This document shows positions 25,234-36,094 of a DNA stretch of 64,000 nucleotides, piece by piece. Position numbers and translations under genes: made by a program. The DNA comes from Chryseobacterium gallinarum (GTDB taxonomy: Bacteria > Bacteroidota > Bacteroidia > Flavobacteriales > Weeksellaceae), in NCBI RefSeq assembly GCF_001021975.1, contig NZ_CP009928.1:3228001-3292000 (forward strand), written 5' to 3'. Under the pieces are notes generated by a model, which was not told the origin of the DNA, did no database searches, and was given only the letters and a program-made list of their open reading frames with translations. The first letter of the stretch is position 1. Each line of letters opens with the position of its first letter.

Positions 25234-28074
25234 ATGAGAAAATACCTTATTTTTCTTTTATTGACACTTTATACATGCCTGAAAGCACAAAATAATCCTA
25301 CGGAATTCAGCAAACCAATACCTACTCTTTCTTATTTATCTACTTATGTGGATACACCTGTTGATCTTTCAACAGGTATTCCAAAAATAGATTTACCTGT
25401 TTTTGATCTTCCTACAAGAAATAAGAATGTAAGTATTAATCTGGGAATGTCTTATCATGTCAGAAATGCGGCACGATTTCAAAAATCTTCAGATGTTGGT
25501 TTAGGATGGAGCCTGATGAATATAAATAATGCCATTTCCAAAGTTACCATTGGAGCTATGGATGAAAAAGCTGCTAACAATCCCCAAACGAATATGGATC
25601 TATTTCAGTTTGATGATGTATTCTTTTTTAATGCATTTGGAATGTCCGGGAAATTTGTTTTCAGAAAATCTGGTAATATTATTAATGTTCAGAATTTAGG
25701 AACCTCAAAAGAAAAAATAGAATTTACGAATTCGCCAAACAAATTCTATGATATTTTAGATTTTAAGATCACTGATGAATATGGTAATCAATATTTTTTT
25801 AACAAATCGGTTAAGGTACTAGATAATTATTATAATGAGACTTATACAGGAGCATATTATTTAACAAAAGTACTGGATGTTGATAATCAGGAAATTGTTA
25901 AGATTGAGTATGCAGAATATCCTTATTCGGAATATCAACTTTCTATGGTTGATTATAAGCCTAAGAAAATTATTTCTAAAGATTATGGAGTTATCAATCT
26001 TGAATATGATTATTTTCCTGAGAATAGATACAAATCCAATACTACTAATATGTCTGATTGCTATCGTGTAAAAAAAGTAGAATTAAAAGACACAGAGAAT
26101 AAACTTATACAGGAGGTGAATTTAGAATATGGAGGCTTTTTCTATTATAAGTATGAATACGGTAATACAGTAACTTATACTACGACAACACTTGATAAGA
26201 TCATTAAAAGAAATAGTCAGGGAAATGAAATAGAAACTCGTTCATTTGTTTATAATACAACAGGAACAGATAGGTATTATGGCCCATCCCCTAATTTTGG
26301 TTTTGATGTATGTCCTACTGACCCTGAGCCAATAAGAGAATGGATAGATAACCCCAAATATTCAGTAATCGGAACCTTATCAAAAATGATTTTGCCTACT
26401 AAAGGTTACGTTAAATTTAACTTTGAGTCCAATCAATTTGATCCGCCAGCTTGGATGGCGGGAATGGGATATATAAGCGGAAAAGAAACGTATTACTTTA
26501 AGCCTATTACCTCTTTCGATTTTGATACAAAAATAAATAGCACTTTCACTTTTAATGTAACATCTACCGGAAAACCGCAGGATGACTTTAGAGAACTTGT
26601 TTTTTGTTTCCAGGTTATTGGTTATGATCCCAACCCTCTACTTGATCCGGAGGCCATTCCCAATATCACTTTTTTTGTAGATGGTCAACCATTAATACAG
26701 ACAGCAGATGGCTATGGGAGAATATATATGCCTGTATGTTGGGCAGGACCTCATACTATTACTATTGGAGGAAATACTACCGGGGTTGGTTATTTATCCG
26801 TTTCAGAAAGAACAGAAGCTGAACATCCTCAGAGCTATGTGAGTAAATATGGAGTAAGAATCAGAAGTATAGAAACCTTTAATTCAGAGTCTTCAGTGAA
26901 AGCTTCTAATTCTAAAACTTATTATTATGAGAAGTTTATGGATCCCAATGGCTCCAGTGGTGTACCTTCTCTATTTACCGGCTTTAAGAAAAGTTCTGAT
27001 TTTATAACGATGTATGGAGGATATGAGCTAAACAGAAATATAATCTATAAAAATGTAAAAGAAGTTGACCGAGATGGAGGATACACTAAATATACCTTTA
27101 TCGGAATGGATGATATAAATCCTGCCATAACTTCTACTGAACTGGATTATCTGGAAGACCTTAACAATAGAGGACTATTAAAAAAGAAAGAAATGTTTGA
27201 TTCAGCTAACCAAATGATTGCTTCAGAGAGTCATGAATACACTACTCAGACTTTATCTGCTACCCCAATTATGGTAGAGCAACCTTCGGGGTATTTAAAG
27301 CTCAATCCTATATATATCAAAAAACACAACATCACAAATACTTTTTATTATCCTCAAAACAGATTTATAACTTCGTCAAAAGAAACACAAGTGAATAAGT
27401 TTGATTTCAATGTAGATTATACTAAAGAAACTACTGAAAAAGGAGTCTATGAAACCTATTATTTCTATCCACAAGCTAAACTATTAAACAAGCTACTCGA
27501 TAAAAATATTTATAAATACCTTTTAGAAAAAAAAGAAATTTTCAATGGTAAAACAATATTTCATATAGAAACCAAATATGATGATCCTTCTAATTTATTT
27601 CCAAGTTCAGGATTGTCCTATGATCTTCAGAATAATCCATCAACCGATATTACTTATAATCAATATGACTCTAAAGGAAATTTACTCCAGTACACGACAA
27701 AAGATGGAATCTCTACAGTAATCATCTGGGGCTATAACCAGACTCAGCCTATTGCCAAAATAGAAGGGGCTAAACTGTCAGATATCCAGCAGTCATTAAT
27801 TGATTCTATTGTTAATGCTTCTAATACAGATGCAGCAGCAGGAGCAAATAATGATGAAGTCAATGTGTTGGATGCTTTCAATACATTTAGAAACAGCCTG
27901 TTGGGTTACCAGGTTACCACTTACACTTATGATCCTTTAGTAGGAGTTCGAAGCATCACCCCGCCATCCGGAATCAGAGAGAGCTATATGTATGATGCAG
28001 CAGGCCGATTGGAAAAAGTGGTTGATGCCAATGGAAAAGTGTTAAAGGAGATGAAATACAACTATAAAAACTAA
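25234..28074 (+). CDS. SpvB/Rhs-like cell-surface protein, N-terminal partner of the Rhs protein
   Basis: A 946-residue protein with signal peptide MRKYLIFLLLTLYTCLKAQ. The N-terminal region PVDLSTGIPKIDLPVFDLPTR...GLGWSL resembles the start of SpvB/Rhs shells; there are many YD-type segments (EYDYFPENRY, KYDDPSNLF, YMYDAAGRLEKVVDANGK). It stops at the point where the downstream DUF6443/Rhs-core protein begins, 6 bp later, so the two genes look like the halves of a split Rhs shell. The interior is visibly more AT-rich than its ends. A role in encapsulating or presenting the toxin tip is inferred. Confidence 0.75.
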   Translation: MRKYLIFLLLTLYTCLKAQNNPTEFSKPIPTLSYLSTYVDTPVDLSTGIPKIDLPVFDLPTRNKNVSINLGMSYHVRNAARFQKSSDVGLGWSLMNINNAISKVTIGAMDEKAANNPQTNMDLFQFDDVFFFNAFGMSGKFVFRKSGNIINVQNLGTSKEKIEFTNSPNKFYDILDFKITDEYGNQYFFNKSVKVLDNYYNETYTGAYYLTKVLDVDNQEIVKIEYAEYPYSEYQLSMVDYKPKKIISKDYGVINLEYDYFPENRYKSNTTNMSDCYRVKKVELKDTENKLIQEVNLEYGGFFYYKYEYGNTVTYTTTTLDKIIKRNSQGNEIETRSFVYNTTGTDRYYGPSPNFGFDVCPTDPEPIREWIDNPKYSVIGTLSKMILPTKGYVKFNFESNQFDPPAWMAGMGYISGKETYYFKPITSFDFDTKINSTFTFNVTSTGKPQDDFRELVFCFQVIGYDPNPLLDPEAIPNITFFVDGQPLIQTADGYGRIYMPVCWAGPHTITIGGNTTGVGYLSVSERTEAEHPQSYVSKYGVRIRSIETFNSESSVKASNSKTYYYEKFMDPNGSSGVPSLFTGFKKSSDFITMYGGYELNRNIIYKNVKEVDRDGGYTKYTFIGMDDINPAITSTELDYLEDLNNRGLLKKKEMFDSANQMIASESHEYTTQTLSATPIMVEQPSGYLKLNPIYIKKHNITNTFYYPQNRFITSSKETQVNKFDFNVDYTKETTEKGVYETYYFYPQAKLLNKLLDKNIYKYLLEKKEIFNGKTIFHIETKYDDPSNLFPSSGLSYDLQNNPSTDITYNQYDSKGNLLQYTTKDGISTVIIWGYNQTQPIAKIEGAKLSDIQQSLIDSIVNASNTDAAAGANNDEVNVLDAFNTFRNSLLGYQVTTYTYDPLVGVRSITPPSGIRESYMYDAAGRLEKVVDANGKVLKEMKYNYKN

Positions 28075-28080
28075 CAAACG

Positions 28081-31000
28081 ATGAAAAAGATAATTATCCC
28101 GGTAGGAATATTGCTGTTGGGAAATGTAAAAGCCCAGCTTACCCCACTTCCCAATACGGAAAACTATGTGCAGACTAAAACCTATCTTGATTACAGCGGA
28201 ACAACAGCCACAAAATCTTCAGAAACCGTCCAGTATTTTGATGGCCTTGGCAGACCCAAACAAGTAGTTGGCGTAAAAGCCTCTCCTGCAGGAAAAGATG
28301 TTGTCACCCATATTGAATATGACCAGTTTGGAAGACAGGTTAAAGATTACCTGCCCGTTCCCCAATCCGGAACCCAGAACGGAGCTATCTATGCTTCACC
28401 TCTTGGAAATGCTTCATCCATCTATGGTGGGGAAAAGATCTATTCAGAAAAAGTGCTGGAAAACTCACCTTTAGATAGAATTCAGCAGCATATCCAGGTG
28501 GGCAATGACTGGGCTGGTAAACCTGTGAAATTTGAATATGGAACGAATGCATCTGATGAAGTCTATCAATTTGTTACTTCCACAACCTGGGAAAACAATG
28601 CGACTAAAAGTATTCTGAGTTTATCATCAGCACAAACCTATGCTCCCAATCAACTATATAAAAATACAGTAAAAGATGAAGATGGAAATGAAACACGAGA
28701 GTTTAAAAATGGGCAGGGGCAAATTATGCTGGTACGTAAAACAGATGGGATAAAAAATATTGATACTTATTATGTTTACAATGAATACAACCAACTTGCC
28801 TTTGTTATTCCTCCCAATGCTGTTCATCAATCAATCACGGACGATTTGCTGAACGACTTGTGCTATCAGTACCGTTATGATGGGAAAGGCAGGCTTGTAG
28901 AAAAGAAGCTTCCAGGTAAAGGTTGGGAATATATGGTATATGATGGAGCCGATCGTTTGATTTTATCCCAGGATGCTACCCTGAGAGCTCAAAATAAATG
29001 GCTGATTACCAAATATGATCCACTGGGAAGAGTTGCTTATACAGGACTTTTAGATGCAGGGGACAGGGTAGGAAGACAAACTAATGTCGGTAACGGGATC
29101 ATTATTGAAGGCAGAAGCAATACAGGGTTTACTAAAAATGGAATGACGGTTTATTATACCAACGGTAACTTTGGCGATGAAATTTCTACGATATTGAGTG
29201 TCAACTATTATGACAATTACCCTGGGTACAGCTTTAATCCCTCTTTTCCTGCCAGTATCCAGGGAACTGCTGTATTAACAGAAACGTCAACATCCGATGG
29301 AAGAAGCACCAAAGGACTTCCTACCATGAGCCTGGTGAAAAATATTGAAGATGACAACTGGACGAAAAATTATACCTATTATGACACAAAAGGAAGAGTA
29401 ATAGGAACCCATTCCATCAACCATTTGGGAGGTTATACCAAAACAGAATCCAAACTGGATTTTGCAGGCGTTGCTCAACAGGTTGTCACCCGACATAAGA
29501 GACTGGATACCGATACAGAAAGGATTATTACAGAAAACTTTGAATATGATTCCCAAAACAGGCTGTTGGTGCACAGACACCAGGTAGATAATAATCCTGA
29601 AGAGATTCTGGCCCAGAATACCTATAATGAACTTTCTCAGCTAACCAATAAAAAAGTAGGCAATAACTTGCAGAGTATTGATTATGCATACAATATCAGG
29701 GGCTGGATGACCAGGATCAATGATCCTGCCAACCTGAATGGGAAATTGTTTGGCTATGAAATCAAATACCATAATCCTGTGTATACCAATTTAGCTTCAG
29801 GCAGGTTTAATGGGAATATTGCCGAAATAGACTGGAGAAACTCTTCAGAGGATGTTTTAAAAAGATATTCCTATACCTATGATGGCCTCAACAGGTTAAA
29901 GGATGGTATCTATACAGAGCCTAATGCCACCAATCCATACAACAATAACTTTAATGAACATCTTACCTATGACACGAATGGCAATATTATGACCCTGAAA
30001 AGAAATGCTTTCCCGGTGTTGGGAAGCACTTCCACGGTGGTGGATGATTTGGAGTATAACTATACCGGCAACCGTTTGAACCAGGTGATAGAACATTCTC
30101 TGAACGATACCGGCTATGAAGGCGGAAATAATATCATAGATTATGACCTGAACGGGAATATGCTCAATTTAAAAGATAAAGGAATTCAGAATATTGCTTA
30201 TAATTACCTGAGTTTACCCGATGCCTATTCCATTACCCAAACTGATCCTTTTTTCGGGACTAAGAATTTCAGGTTGCAATACCTTTATCGTGCAGATGGG
30301 GTAAAGCTTCGTAAACTCAATACTTCAGGAGGAGGAAGAGGACAATCAACCACTAATGTTATTACCGATTACCTGGATGGTTTCCAGTACAAATATCGTG
30401 AAGTTATTGAACCTTGCCTATGGTGTCGTACAAGTGTAGCTTTTGAAAAGGAGGCTTATAAGGAATCCGGGGAAATTCTTGAGCCGGGCGTTATTACCCC
30501 GGAATGGCGTCTTGATTTTGTACCAACAGCAGAAGGATTTTATAGTTTCCAGGAAAACCGCTATATTTACCAATACAGGGATCACCTTGGAAATGCGAGG
30601 GTAAGTTATGCTAAAAACAGCGCAGGTGCTGCTCAAGTGACGGATACTAACAATTATTATCCGTTCGGGTTAAACCATATTGGCCAGGGAAAAGGGCTTT
30701 TAGGAGGGTACTTTAATTATAAGTACAATGGAAAGGAGCTACAGGAGACCGGAATGTATGATTATGGTGCGAGGATGTATATGCCCGACTTGGGAAGATG
30801 GGGTGTGGTAGATCCACTGGCGGAAAAAATGAGAAGATGGTCACCATACAATTATGCTTTTAATAATCCTTTGAGGTTTATTGATCCGGATGGAAGACAG
30901 GGTACAGATATATATAAGTTAGATAAATCTGGAAATCTTACTTGGATGGCAGAATCTAAAACAGATATTATTTATGCTGAAAAGAATTTTGATAAGGATG

Positions 31001-31587
31001 GAAATCTTAAAGCAGACAATGATGGAGGGGTTGAAGCTGGTGAAAAAGGTTATATAGCTGAAAATTTAAAAATCACACACTTAGGGTTCCAAATGCGTGA
31101 TAATACCGGACATACAAGTGATAAGATATCAACATTAAGATTTGCTAATAATGAATCAAAAGCTTCAGAAGTTGCAGAATATTTTTATAATAACACCAAT
31201 ATAGAAACTGCAAACTCAACATATTCTGGATCAAATAATACTACTTTCTCTATTATCTCTACTTTTCACTTAGAGTCTGGTGCTCCTATTGATCCCAAAA
31301 GATTTGTAGATAATTTTTCTGTGAATGGAAACTGGTTTTATCCAAGTACTTTAACATCACAAGATCATAATCATCCAATTCAGCTAGGATATTCACCAAG
31401 CGGTTTGAGATATGATGGTAAAACAAAAACTTTTATGCCATCTAATGATATTTTTGCGACCGCTAAAGATGTAATATCTGATACAAATGCAGCAAAAAAT
31501 AATCCAACAGTTAGATTAAGAGTATATTCATCACTTTTAAAACAATATATTAAATACAATGAGACATACGGAAATTTTGAAAAATAA
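28081..31587 (+). CDS. DUF6443/Rhs repeat-associated core protein with putative JAB-like toxin tip
   Basis: An 1168-residue polymorphic toxin. Signal peptide 1-19, then a DUF6443 region ([30 protein letters not shown]), YD repeats, and the Rhs-associated core ending [14 protein letters not shown]...[10 protein letters not shown] at residue 940. The last 228 residues are the variable tip. It carries D-H-N-H-P (1095-1099) and a following PSG...D pattern, resembling the JAB-like toxin 1 family of Bacteroidota polymorphic toxins (predicted metallopeptidase/deubiquitinase-like fold). The immunity lipoprotein gene overlaps its end. The lack of a C-terminal T9SS domain leaves the export route open. 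Displaced tips follow from 32182 to 45680. Confidence 0.82.
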   Translation: MKKIIIPVGILLLGNVKAQLTPLPNTENYVQTKTYLDYSGTTATKSSETVQYFDGLGRPKQVVGVKASPAGKDVVTHIEYDQFGRQVKDYLPVPQSGTQNGAIYASPLGNASSIYGGEKIYSEKVLENSPLDRIQQHIQVGNDWAGKPVKFEYGTNASDEVYQFVTSTTWENNATKSILSLSSAQTYAPNQLYKNTVKDEDGNETREFKNGQGQIMLVRKTDGIKNIDTYYVYNEYNQLAFVIPPNAVHQSITDDLLNDLCYQYRYDGKGRLVEKKLPGKGWEYMVYDGADRLILSQDATLRAQNKWLITKYDPLGRVAYTGLLDAGDRVGRQTNVGNGIIIEGRSNTGFTKNGMTVYYTNGNFGDEISTILSVNYYDNYPGYSFNPSFPASIQGTAVLTETSTSDGRSTKGLPTMSLVKNIEDDNWTKNYTYYDTKGRVIGTHSINHLGGYTKTESKLDFAGVAQQVVTRHKRLDTDTERIITENFEYDSQNRLLVHRHQVDNNPEEILAQNTYNELSQLTNKKVGNNLQSIDYAYNIRGWMTRINDPANLNGKLFGYEIKYHNPVYTNLASGRFNGNIAEIDWRNSSEDVLKRYSYTYDGLNRLKDGIYTEPNATNPYNNNFNEHLTYDTNGNIMTLKRNAFPVLGSTSTVVDDLEYNYTGNRLNQVIEHSLNDTGYEGGNNIIDYDLNGNMLNLKDKGIQNIAYNYLSLPDAYSITQTDPFFGTKNFRLQYLYRADGVKLRKLNTSGGGRGQSTTNVITDYLDGFQYKYREVIEPCLWCRTSVAFEKEAYKESGEILEPGVITPEWRLDFVPTAEGFYSFQENRYIYQYRDHLGNARVSYAKNSAGAAQVTDTNNYYPFGLNHIGQGKGLLGGYFNYKYNGKELQETGMYDYGARMYMPDLGRWGVVDPLAEKMRRWSPYNYAFNNPLRFIDPDGRQGTDIYKLDKSGNLTWMAESKTDIIYAEKNFDKDGNLKADNDGGVEAGEKGYIAENLKITHLGFQMRDNTGHTSDKISTLRFANNESKASEVAEYFYNNTNIETANSTYSGSNNTTFSIISTFHLESGAPIDPKRFVDNFSVNGNWFYPSTLTSQDHNHPIQLGYSPSGLRYDGKTKTFMPSNDIFATAKDVISDTNAAKNNPTVRLRVYSSLLKQYIKYNETYGNFEK

Positions 31588-32134
31588 TCTAATAATATTA
31601 GTTTGCTTAGTATTTTTTTACAGTTGCTTTTCTTCACAGACAAAAAAAGATAAGGTAAAAAATAAAATAAATATTAATGCAATTGTTGATGGTTATATCC
31701 ATTTTTATTCTGATAGGAAAAGTAGCTTTAATTCAAAAGAAAGGTATTTGATGTTAAGCATAATTAAAAATCAAGATTTAAGTAAAATGCAGATTGATAT
31801 TTTGGATAATTGTTATAATTGTCCAGGTCCTGAAATAACTAAGGATATGAATGTGGTTCAGTATAAAGGCTATCGGATTATAATTGGTACAGATATACCT
31901 AATCAACAGGAATTTATTTCAAAAAATTTTAAAAATATATCTAAGGGGGCTTTATTTTCAGTACCTCATTATCAAAAAAATGCGACATATGATTTTCCAC
32001 GCCATTGGACATTTGAATATGATGGGGAGAATAAACTTATACAATTTTGCAATCCTATTTTAACTGAGTTAGAAGAAACAAAAAAAGCATTACATATTGA
32101 TAATACTGTAATTGACTGTGATCCTAGAAAATAA
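31559..32134 (+). CDS. Putative immunity lipoprotein for the main Rhs tip
   Basis: A 191-residue protein starting inside the toxin gene (29-bp overlap from ATG 31559, or 11 bp from a TTG at 31577). A hydrophobic segment ends in the lipobox FYSC, so it should be a periplasm-facing lipoprotein, suitable for neutralising a toxin arriving from outside. The domain has a [10 protein letters not shown] start and a [18 protein letters not shown] end. The same pattern recurs in the genes at 33256-33784 and 41979-42542, so the three are distant paralogues. Immunity function is inferred from position. Confidence 0.65.
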   Translation: MRHTEILKNNLIILVCLVFFYSCFSSQTKKDKVKNKININAIVDGYIHFYSDRKSSFNSKERYLMLSIIKNQDLSKMQIDILDNCYNCPGPEITKDMNVVQYKGYRIIIGTDIPNQQEFISKNFKNISKGALFSVPHYQKNATYDFPRHWTFEYDGENKLIQFCNPILTELEETKKALHIDNTVIDCDPRK

Positions 32135-32149
32135 TTATAAGTACAACTT

Positions 32150-32186
32150 TTACTGCTACATGAAAGAATTCTTGTGGCAGTATATT
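32150..32186 (+). terminator. Hairpin after the first immunity gene
   Basis: TACTGCTACA / TGTGGCAGTA arms (one G-U pair) with a palindromic AAGAATTCTT loop, followed by TATTAA. It separates the active toxin-immunity pair from the first displaced tip. Confidence 0.5.
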
Positions 32187-33253
32187 AACAAGTAGCTATA
32201 TTTACCAATATAAAGATCATTTAGGAAATGTAAGAGTGAGCTTTGGAAGAAACAGCGCAGGTGGTGCTCTTGAAATTACAGATGCTAATGATTATTACCC
32301 ATTTGGTATGAACTATTTAAAGACTGGTAATGCCTATTTTGGACAAGGAACTTATAAGAATTATAAGTACAATGGCAAGGAGCTGCAGGAGACTGGTATG
32401 CATGATTATGGAGCAAGATTCTATATGCCGGATCTGGGAAGATGGGGTGTTGTCGATCCATTGGCGGAAACTTCCAGACGTTGGAGTCCTTATACTTACG
32501 CTTTTAATAATCCTTTGAGGTTTATTGACCCAGATGGAATGCAGGCAGAAGATAAGATTAAGATCTTTAACAATGGTAACATAGAAAGAACAAAAGACAA
32601 TAATGCCTATGATACTATTACCAACGAAGATGAATCTAAATCTATTCAAATTGCCCGTACAAATGTGACAGAAAAGATCCTACAGGAGACTCACAAATAG
32701 GAGAAGCTAAAGATATTAATTTTAAAACACCAGGACACGAAGGCTCAAAAGGAAGTAACATTTATACATATCTACAAATACAAAATGATGATGCAGCTAA
32801 ACAATTTTTTGACTTTGCAGCAGAAAATACTAATGTTGAATTTACTAGGATACATTTAATTTTGGAGATGGATTTTCCTCAAATGTTATAACTACTAGCC
32901 ACGTTACTAATGTAAGTGTTAGTGCCTATTTTGCCATTCCCTATGTAAATCTGGCAGGAGAAAATGGAAATCACTTCATTAACCAAACCAAAAGTGTTGA
33001 TTTTGATCATTCTCATCCGCTAGGAGAGAGTATAGCCCCCGGAGGATTTAATGTTAGATTTGATAATAATAATCCTATTTTTTATAAAATCATTACGGGA
33101 GGTTATGTAGATGCTGATGTATCAAGCAGAAATCCAATATTTAAAACTACCAATGTCTATAGTACTTGGAAATGGCCAACACCAGGAAAAGGGTATGTTA
33201 ATTTTAATGGTTCAACAGCAACATATACAGGTAGTAACAGAAAAATAAATTAA
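32182..33253 (+). pseudogene. Displaced Rhs tip 1: core fragment plus JAB-like toxin, two frameshifts
   Basis: The frame is open from about 32182 without an ATG and begins with core sequence YIYQYKDHLGNVRVSF, running to [12 protein letters not shown]. The tip then breaks. The frame ends at 32700, but removing a one-base loss in the A-run near 32673 gives DPTGDSQIGEAKDINFKTPG in the next frame. A second shift near 32850 restores FNFGDGFSSNVITTSHVTN up to the stop at 33253. The last part contains DFDHSHPLGESIAPGG, the same D-H-x-H-P motif as the active tip. It looks like a decayed paralogous toxin; sequencing error in homopolymers cannot be excluded. Confidence 0.75.
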
Positions 33254-33255
33254 TT

Positions 33256-33784
33256 ATGAAAACAAAAATGATATTTATTTTAGGAACTATACTAATTCTA
33301 TTTTCTTGTAAAGCACAAGATAAAAAGATTGATCCTAAAGTAGTAATGCAAGTTATTGAAAGTTATATTGACTTCAAAAACAAAGAGCACTACGTAAATG
33401 CAAATGACAATATATTAATAGTTGGTGCAAATAAAATACAAAAGGAAAACAAATATTGGTTAAACGTATATTTTATGAATCCAGAATTAATGTCTGGTTT
33501 TTAAGTATACAAAAGTCTATAAACTTTATAATTATAGGATAATAATTGATGAAGTACTAGATGAAACAATCATGTTAAAAAATGCATTTAAGAATATACA
33601 GGAGGTTCCTTACGAAAACTTTAACTTAGCTTCTTATCCTTTCTCTTATAACACTAGTATGTGGTTGCTTACTTTCAATTATAAAAATGAAGTTATACAA
33701 GTATCGCCTCAAGAAAAAGCAAAGAATATAAAAAGTATTTTAGAACAGAAAGGTGTTAAATTTTCAAAGGACTACGAAGAGTAA
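33256..33784 (+). pseudogene. Immunity lipoprotein gene of displaced tip 1, frameshifted
   Basis: It starts 2 bp after the toxin remnant with MKTKMIFILGTILILFSCKAQ, a lipoprotein signal. The frame stops at 33504 after LMSGF, but a +1 shift in the T-run at 33499-33502 continues as KYTKVYKLYNYRIIIDEV and joins the open frame to 33784 (WLLTFNYKNEVIQVSPQEK). The restored product (about 175 residues) resembles the immunity proteins at 31559 and 41979. Toxin and immunity gene of this pair are thus both broken. Confidence 0.7.
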
Positions 33785-34252
33785 AATTAGATAATGATAT
33801 ATAATGATGTACCAAATAAAAAAATCCCAATACTATTTTACTTATTAATATACTAATTACTTAAAAAATAGATAATGATAATTATTTACGAAATTCTTAT
33901 CATTTTTTAAATTATAATAAATAATAAATATTCTATTTTTTATTATTTAATCTCGCATATTGCTATAAACAGATTCGAAACCTATTTTTCAAAAATAAAG
34001 AAAATTTTTAAAAATATTATGTTAAGCATAGTATTTTAAGTGTTAATAAAATTTAACAATTTAATTAATTTTATGTTAAATTATTATAATTTATATTTTT
34101 TACAACTTTTCAAGTATATTTTTAACTCATTTTAAGAGTTTCCTATAATTTCAATTTTCCAAAAATTAACTACATCATAAATCTAGTAATAGAAGTAAAA
34201 ACAGGCTAAAATTAGCCTGTTTTTGTTTTTTCAAAAGTTCATTTTTTTCTTC
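33785..34252. other. AT-rich intergenic stretch without a recognisable gene
   Basis: About 470 bp of very AT-rich DNA with many stops in all frames. The only structure seen is the hairpin near its right end (34198-34220). It marks the left border of the AT-rich island. Confidence 0.7.
34198..34230 (+). terminator. Terminator AAACAGGCTAA hairpin
   Basis: AAACAGGCTAA / TTAGCCTGTTT perfect 11-bp arms with a two-base loop, followed by TTGTTTTTT. It lies about 410 bp after the broken immunity gene. Confidence 0.85.
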
Positions 34253-34597
34253 ATGAAAAATGTTGAATTAATTCTAATCATAAGAATTATGTCTAATAAA
34301 AAAATTTCAATTATCTCTCGTGTCGTGAGAGACTTAATGAGAGAAAAGCAAGAACTTTCAAAAAATGAAAATAACAATTTTTTGAACAAATTGTTGAGAA
34401 TTATTAAATACAAAATCATTGATTATTTTTTAGAAAAAATCATAGATAGTATTTGTTTGTTGTATAAAATTGATTCAAACCCCTTCGAATTATTTCAAAA
34501 CATTCCAAATACAATTTTTGATTATTTGATTTCATTACTCCACATCAAATCCATTTTGTTACGATTAATTGATTTGTTAAATCATTTAGTTAATTAA
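34253..34597 (+). CDS. Possible small hypothetical protein
   Basis: An open frame of 114 residues from ATG 34253 (or 102 from ATG 34289, MSNKKISIISRVVRDLMREK). It is rich in Ile/Leu/Lys/Asn with a helical, amphipathic look and no recognised domain. It is bounded by a terminator on the left and a strong hairpin on the right (34629-34675), which supports a separate transcript. In such AT-rich DNA a chance frame of this length is possible, so confidence is low. Confidence 0.35.
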   Translation: MKNVELILIIRIMSNKKISIISRVVRDLMREKQELSKNENNNFLNKLLRIIKYKIIDYFLEKIIDSICLLYKIDSNPFELFQNIPNTIFDYLISLLHIKSILLRLIDLLNHLVN

Positions 34598-34628
34598 ACC
34601 ACTTCGGGATTCTAACAAGCTGACAATC

Positions 34629-34675
34629 ATGCAGTAAAATATTTTTTCTAGAACGAAAAAAATGTTTTGCTGCAT
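34629..34675 (+). terminator. Long hairpin with terminator-like tail
   Basis: The arms run from ATGCAGTAAAATATTTTTTC to a complementary stretch ending TTTTGCTGCAT. The two mismatched positions are both G-U pairs in RNA, followed by TTCTCTTTTTT. It could terminate the 34253 transcript, or be the left-end structure of the adjacent insertion sequence. Confidence 0.6.
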
Positions 34676-34713
34676 TGTTCTCTTTTTTATTAAATTTATA
34701 ATATCAATAAAAC

Positions 34714-35670
34714 ATGATAAGTTATTCAAATTCAAACACTTATAATCCTGAATTCAACTCTCTAATCAAAATGATAGAGGTTTTAGATACAGAATAAAAA
34801 TGCAGAGAATATTTTGAAGAATTACGTTGGAATGGAGAACCTATTTGTCCTCATTGTGGAAGTATTAGGGAAAATCATTACAAATTAAAACAAGGTGGTC
34901 GATTTAAAGGACTTTACAAATGCAAAGATTGCAGAGAAAGATTTACCATTAGAATTGGAACTATGTTTGAGGATTCAAATATTAAGTTCAAAAAGTGGTT
35001 TCTTGCAATTTATTTGTTTTCGTCTCACAAAAAAGGAATTAGCAGTCATCAATTGGCTAAGGATATTGATGTAACTCAAAAAACTGCATGGTTTATGCTT
35101 TCAAGAATTAGAAATGCATTTCAACCTGATAGAACTGGAAAATTTGATGGTATTACTCAAGTGGACGAAACATTCGTAGGTGGAAAAAATCAGAAGAAGT
35201 CCAAAGAAAAAAGGACTGAAAAAACTCAAGGTCGAAGCACCAAAACAAAAACTGTTGTATTTGGTCTTTTAAGCAATGGAATTGTAACCACAGAAATTGT
35301 CCCAAACACAAAAGGTAAAACTCTTATAGCTGTTATCAAAGATATGGTTAAAGAAGGATCAATAGTTGTTAGTGATGGTTGGGTAGGCTATTCCAGTTTA
35401 CATAAATACTATACCCACAAAAAGATTCCACATAATGAAGGACTTTATGTTAAGGATTCCTTTCATACAAATAGTATTGAAGGATTCTGGAGTTTACTAA
35501 AACGAGGAATTCTTGGTATTTATCATTCTGTAAGTCCGAAACATCTTCAAAAGTATTGCGATGAGTTTGCTTTTAGATACAATACGAAAAACTATACCGA
35601 AGGTGATAGGTTTAATCTTGCATTACTAACTGCTACGGAGAGGATTACGTATGAGGAACTGATAGGTTAG
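34714..35670 (+). pseudogene. IS1595-family (ISXO2-like) transposase with an in-frame stop
   Basis: The frame starts at ATG 34714 and reads 27 codons to a TAA at 34795-34797, then continues without shift to 35670. A CAA-to-TAA change would explain the stop (expected ...DTEQKCREYFEELRW). The N-terminal zinc-ribbon is intact after the stop (CPHC...CKDC). The DDE/N ISXO2 domain follows: QVDETFVGGKN, VVSDGWVGYSSL, IEGFWSLLKRGILG. An internal start downstream, such as 34963, would lack the zinc ribbon. No convincing terminal inverted repeats were found. The copy is likely inactive, or read through only at low level. Confidence 0.85.
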
Positions 35671-35677
35671 TTATACC

Positions 35678-36094
35678 TTACTTCTGTTTGTTTTCAATTA
35701 AACAAATCGGTTGCTCTGGATCAAGCAAGGGAATATTAACTAATTGCTGTGTTATCTTAGCATAAGTAAATGCATCTGTAGTAAAAGTTTGAGCATTATG
35801 TCTGTGTGAATGATTAACTTTAGTTATTCTATAAGGCTTTTTTCTTTCAATTGCTACAAATAACTTTTCACATTCAAGTTTTGAGTTTAAATCAAGGGCT
35901 GAATATTCATTTATTTTTCGTTCTTTAGGGTCTAACTCTTTAAGAATAGTTGCTTCGCTATTTCTAGAACATTTATATGTTAAACATTTACCAATAGATT
36001 CAAAATCAACATATACACCAGGCATAATTTTCCTTGAAATTACTTCAGCGGAATCACATTCAATAGTAAAATTATTATGTACAAATTTAGTCAT
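35678..36094 (-). CDS. Unknown protein, third gene of a minus-strand operon
   Basis: 138 residues, MTKFVHNNFTIECDSAEVISRKIMPGVYVDFESIGKC..., with four cysteines and an NHSHRHN histidine cluster near residue 95. I recognise no family. It overlaps the preceding gene by 8 bp (coupled translation). Its stop lies only 8 bp beyond the transposase stop codon in the opposite orientation, so the last residues could derive from the insertion-sequence end and the gene may be truncated. Confidence 0.6.
   Translation of the reverse strand: MTKFVHNNFTIECDSAEVISRKIMPGVYVDFESIGKCLTYKCSRNSEATILKELDPKERKINEYSALDLNSKLECEKLFVAIERKKPYRITKVNHSHRHNAQTFTTDAFTYAKITQQLVNIPLLDPEQPICLIENKQK

Noticed and set aside
34600..35690. 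Terminal inverted repeats and target duplication of the IS1595-type element
   Set aside because: No matching ends could be found by eye on the two sides of the transposase gene, so boundaries are not reported.
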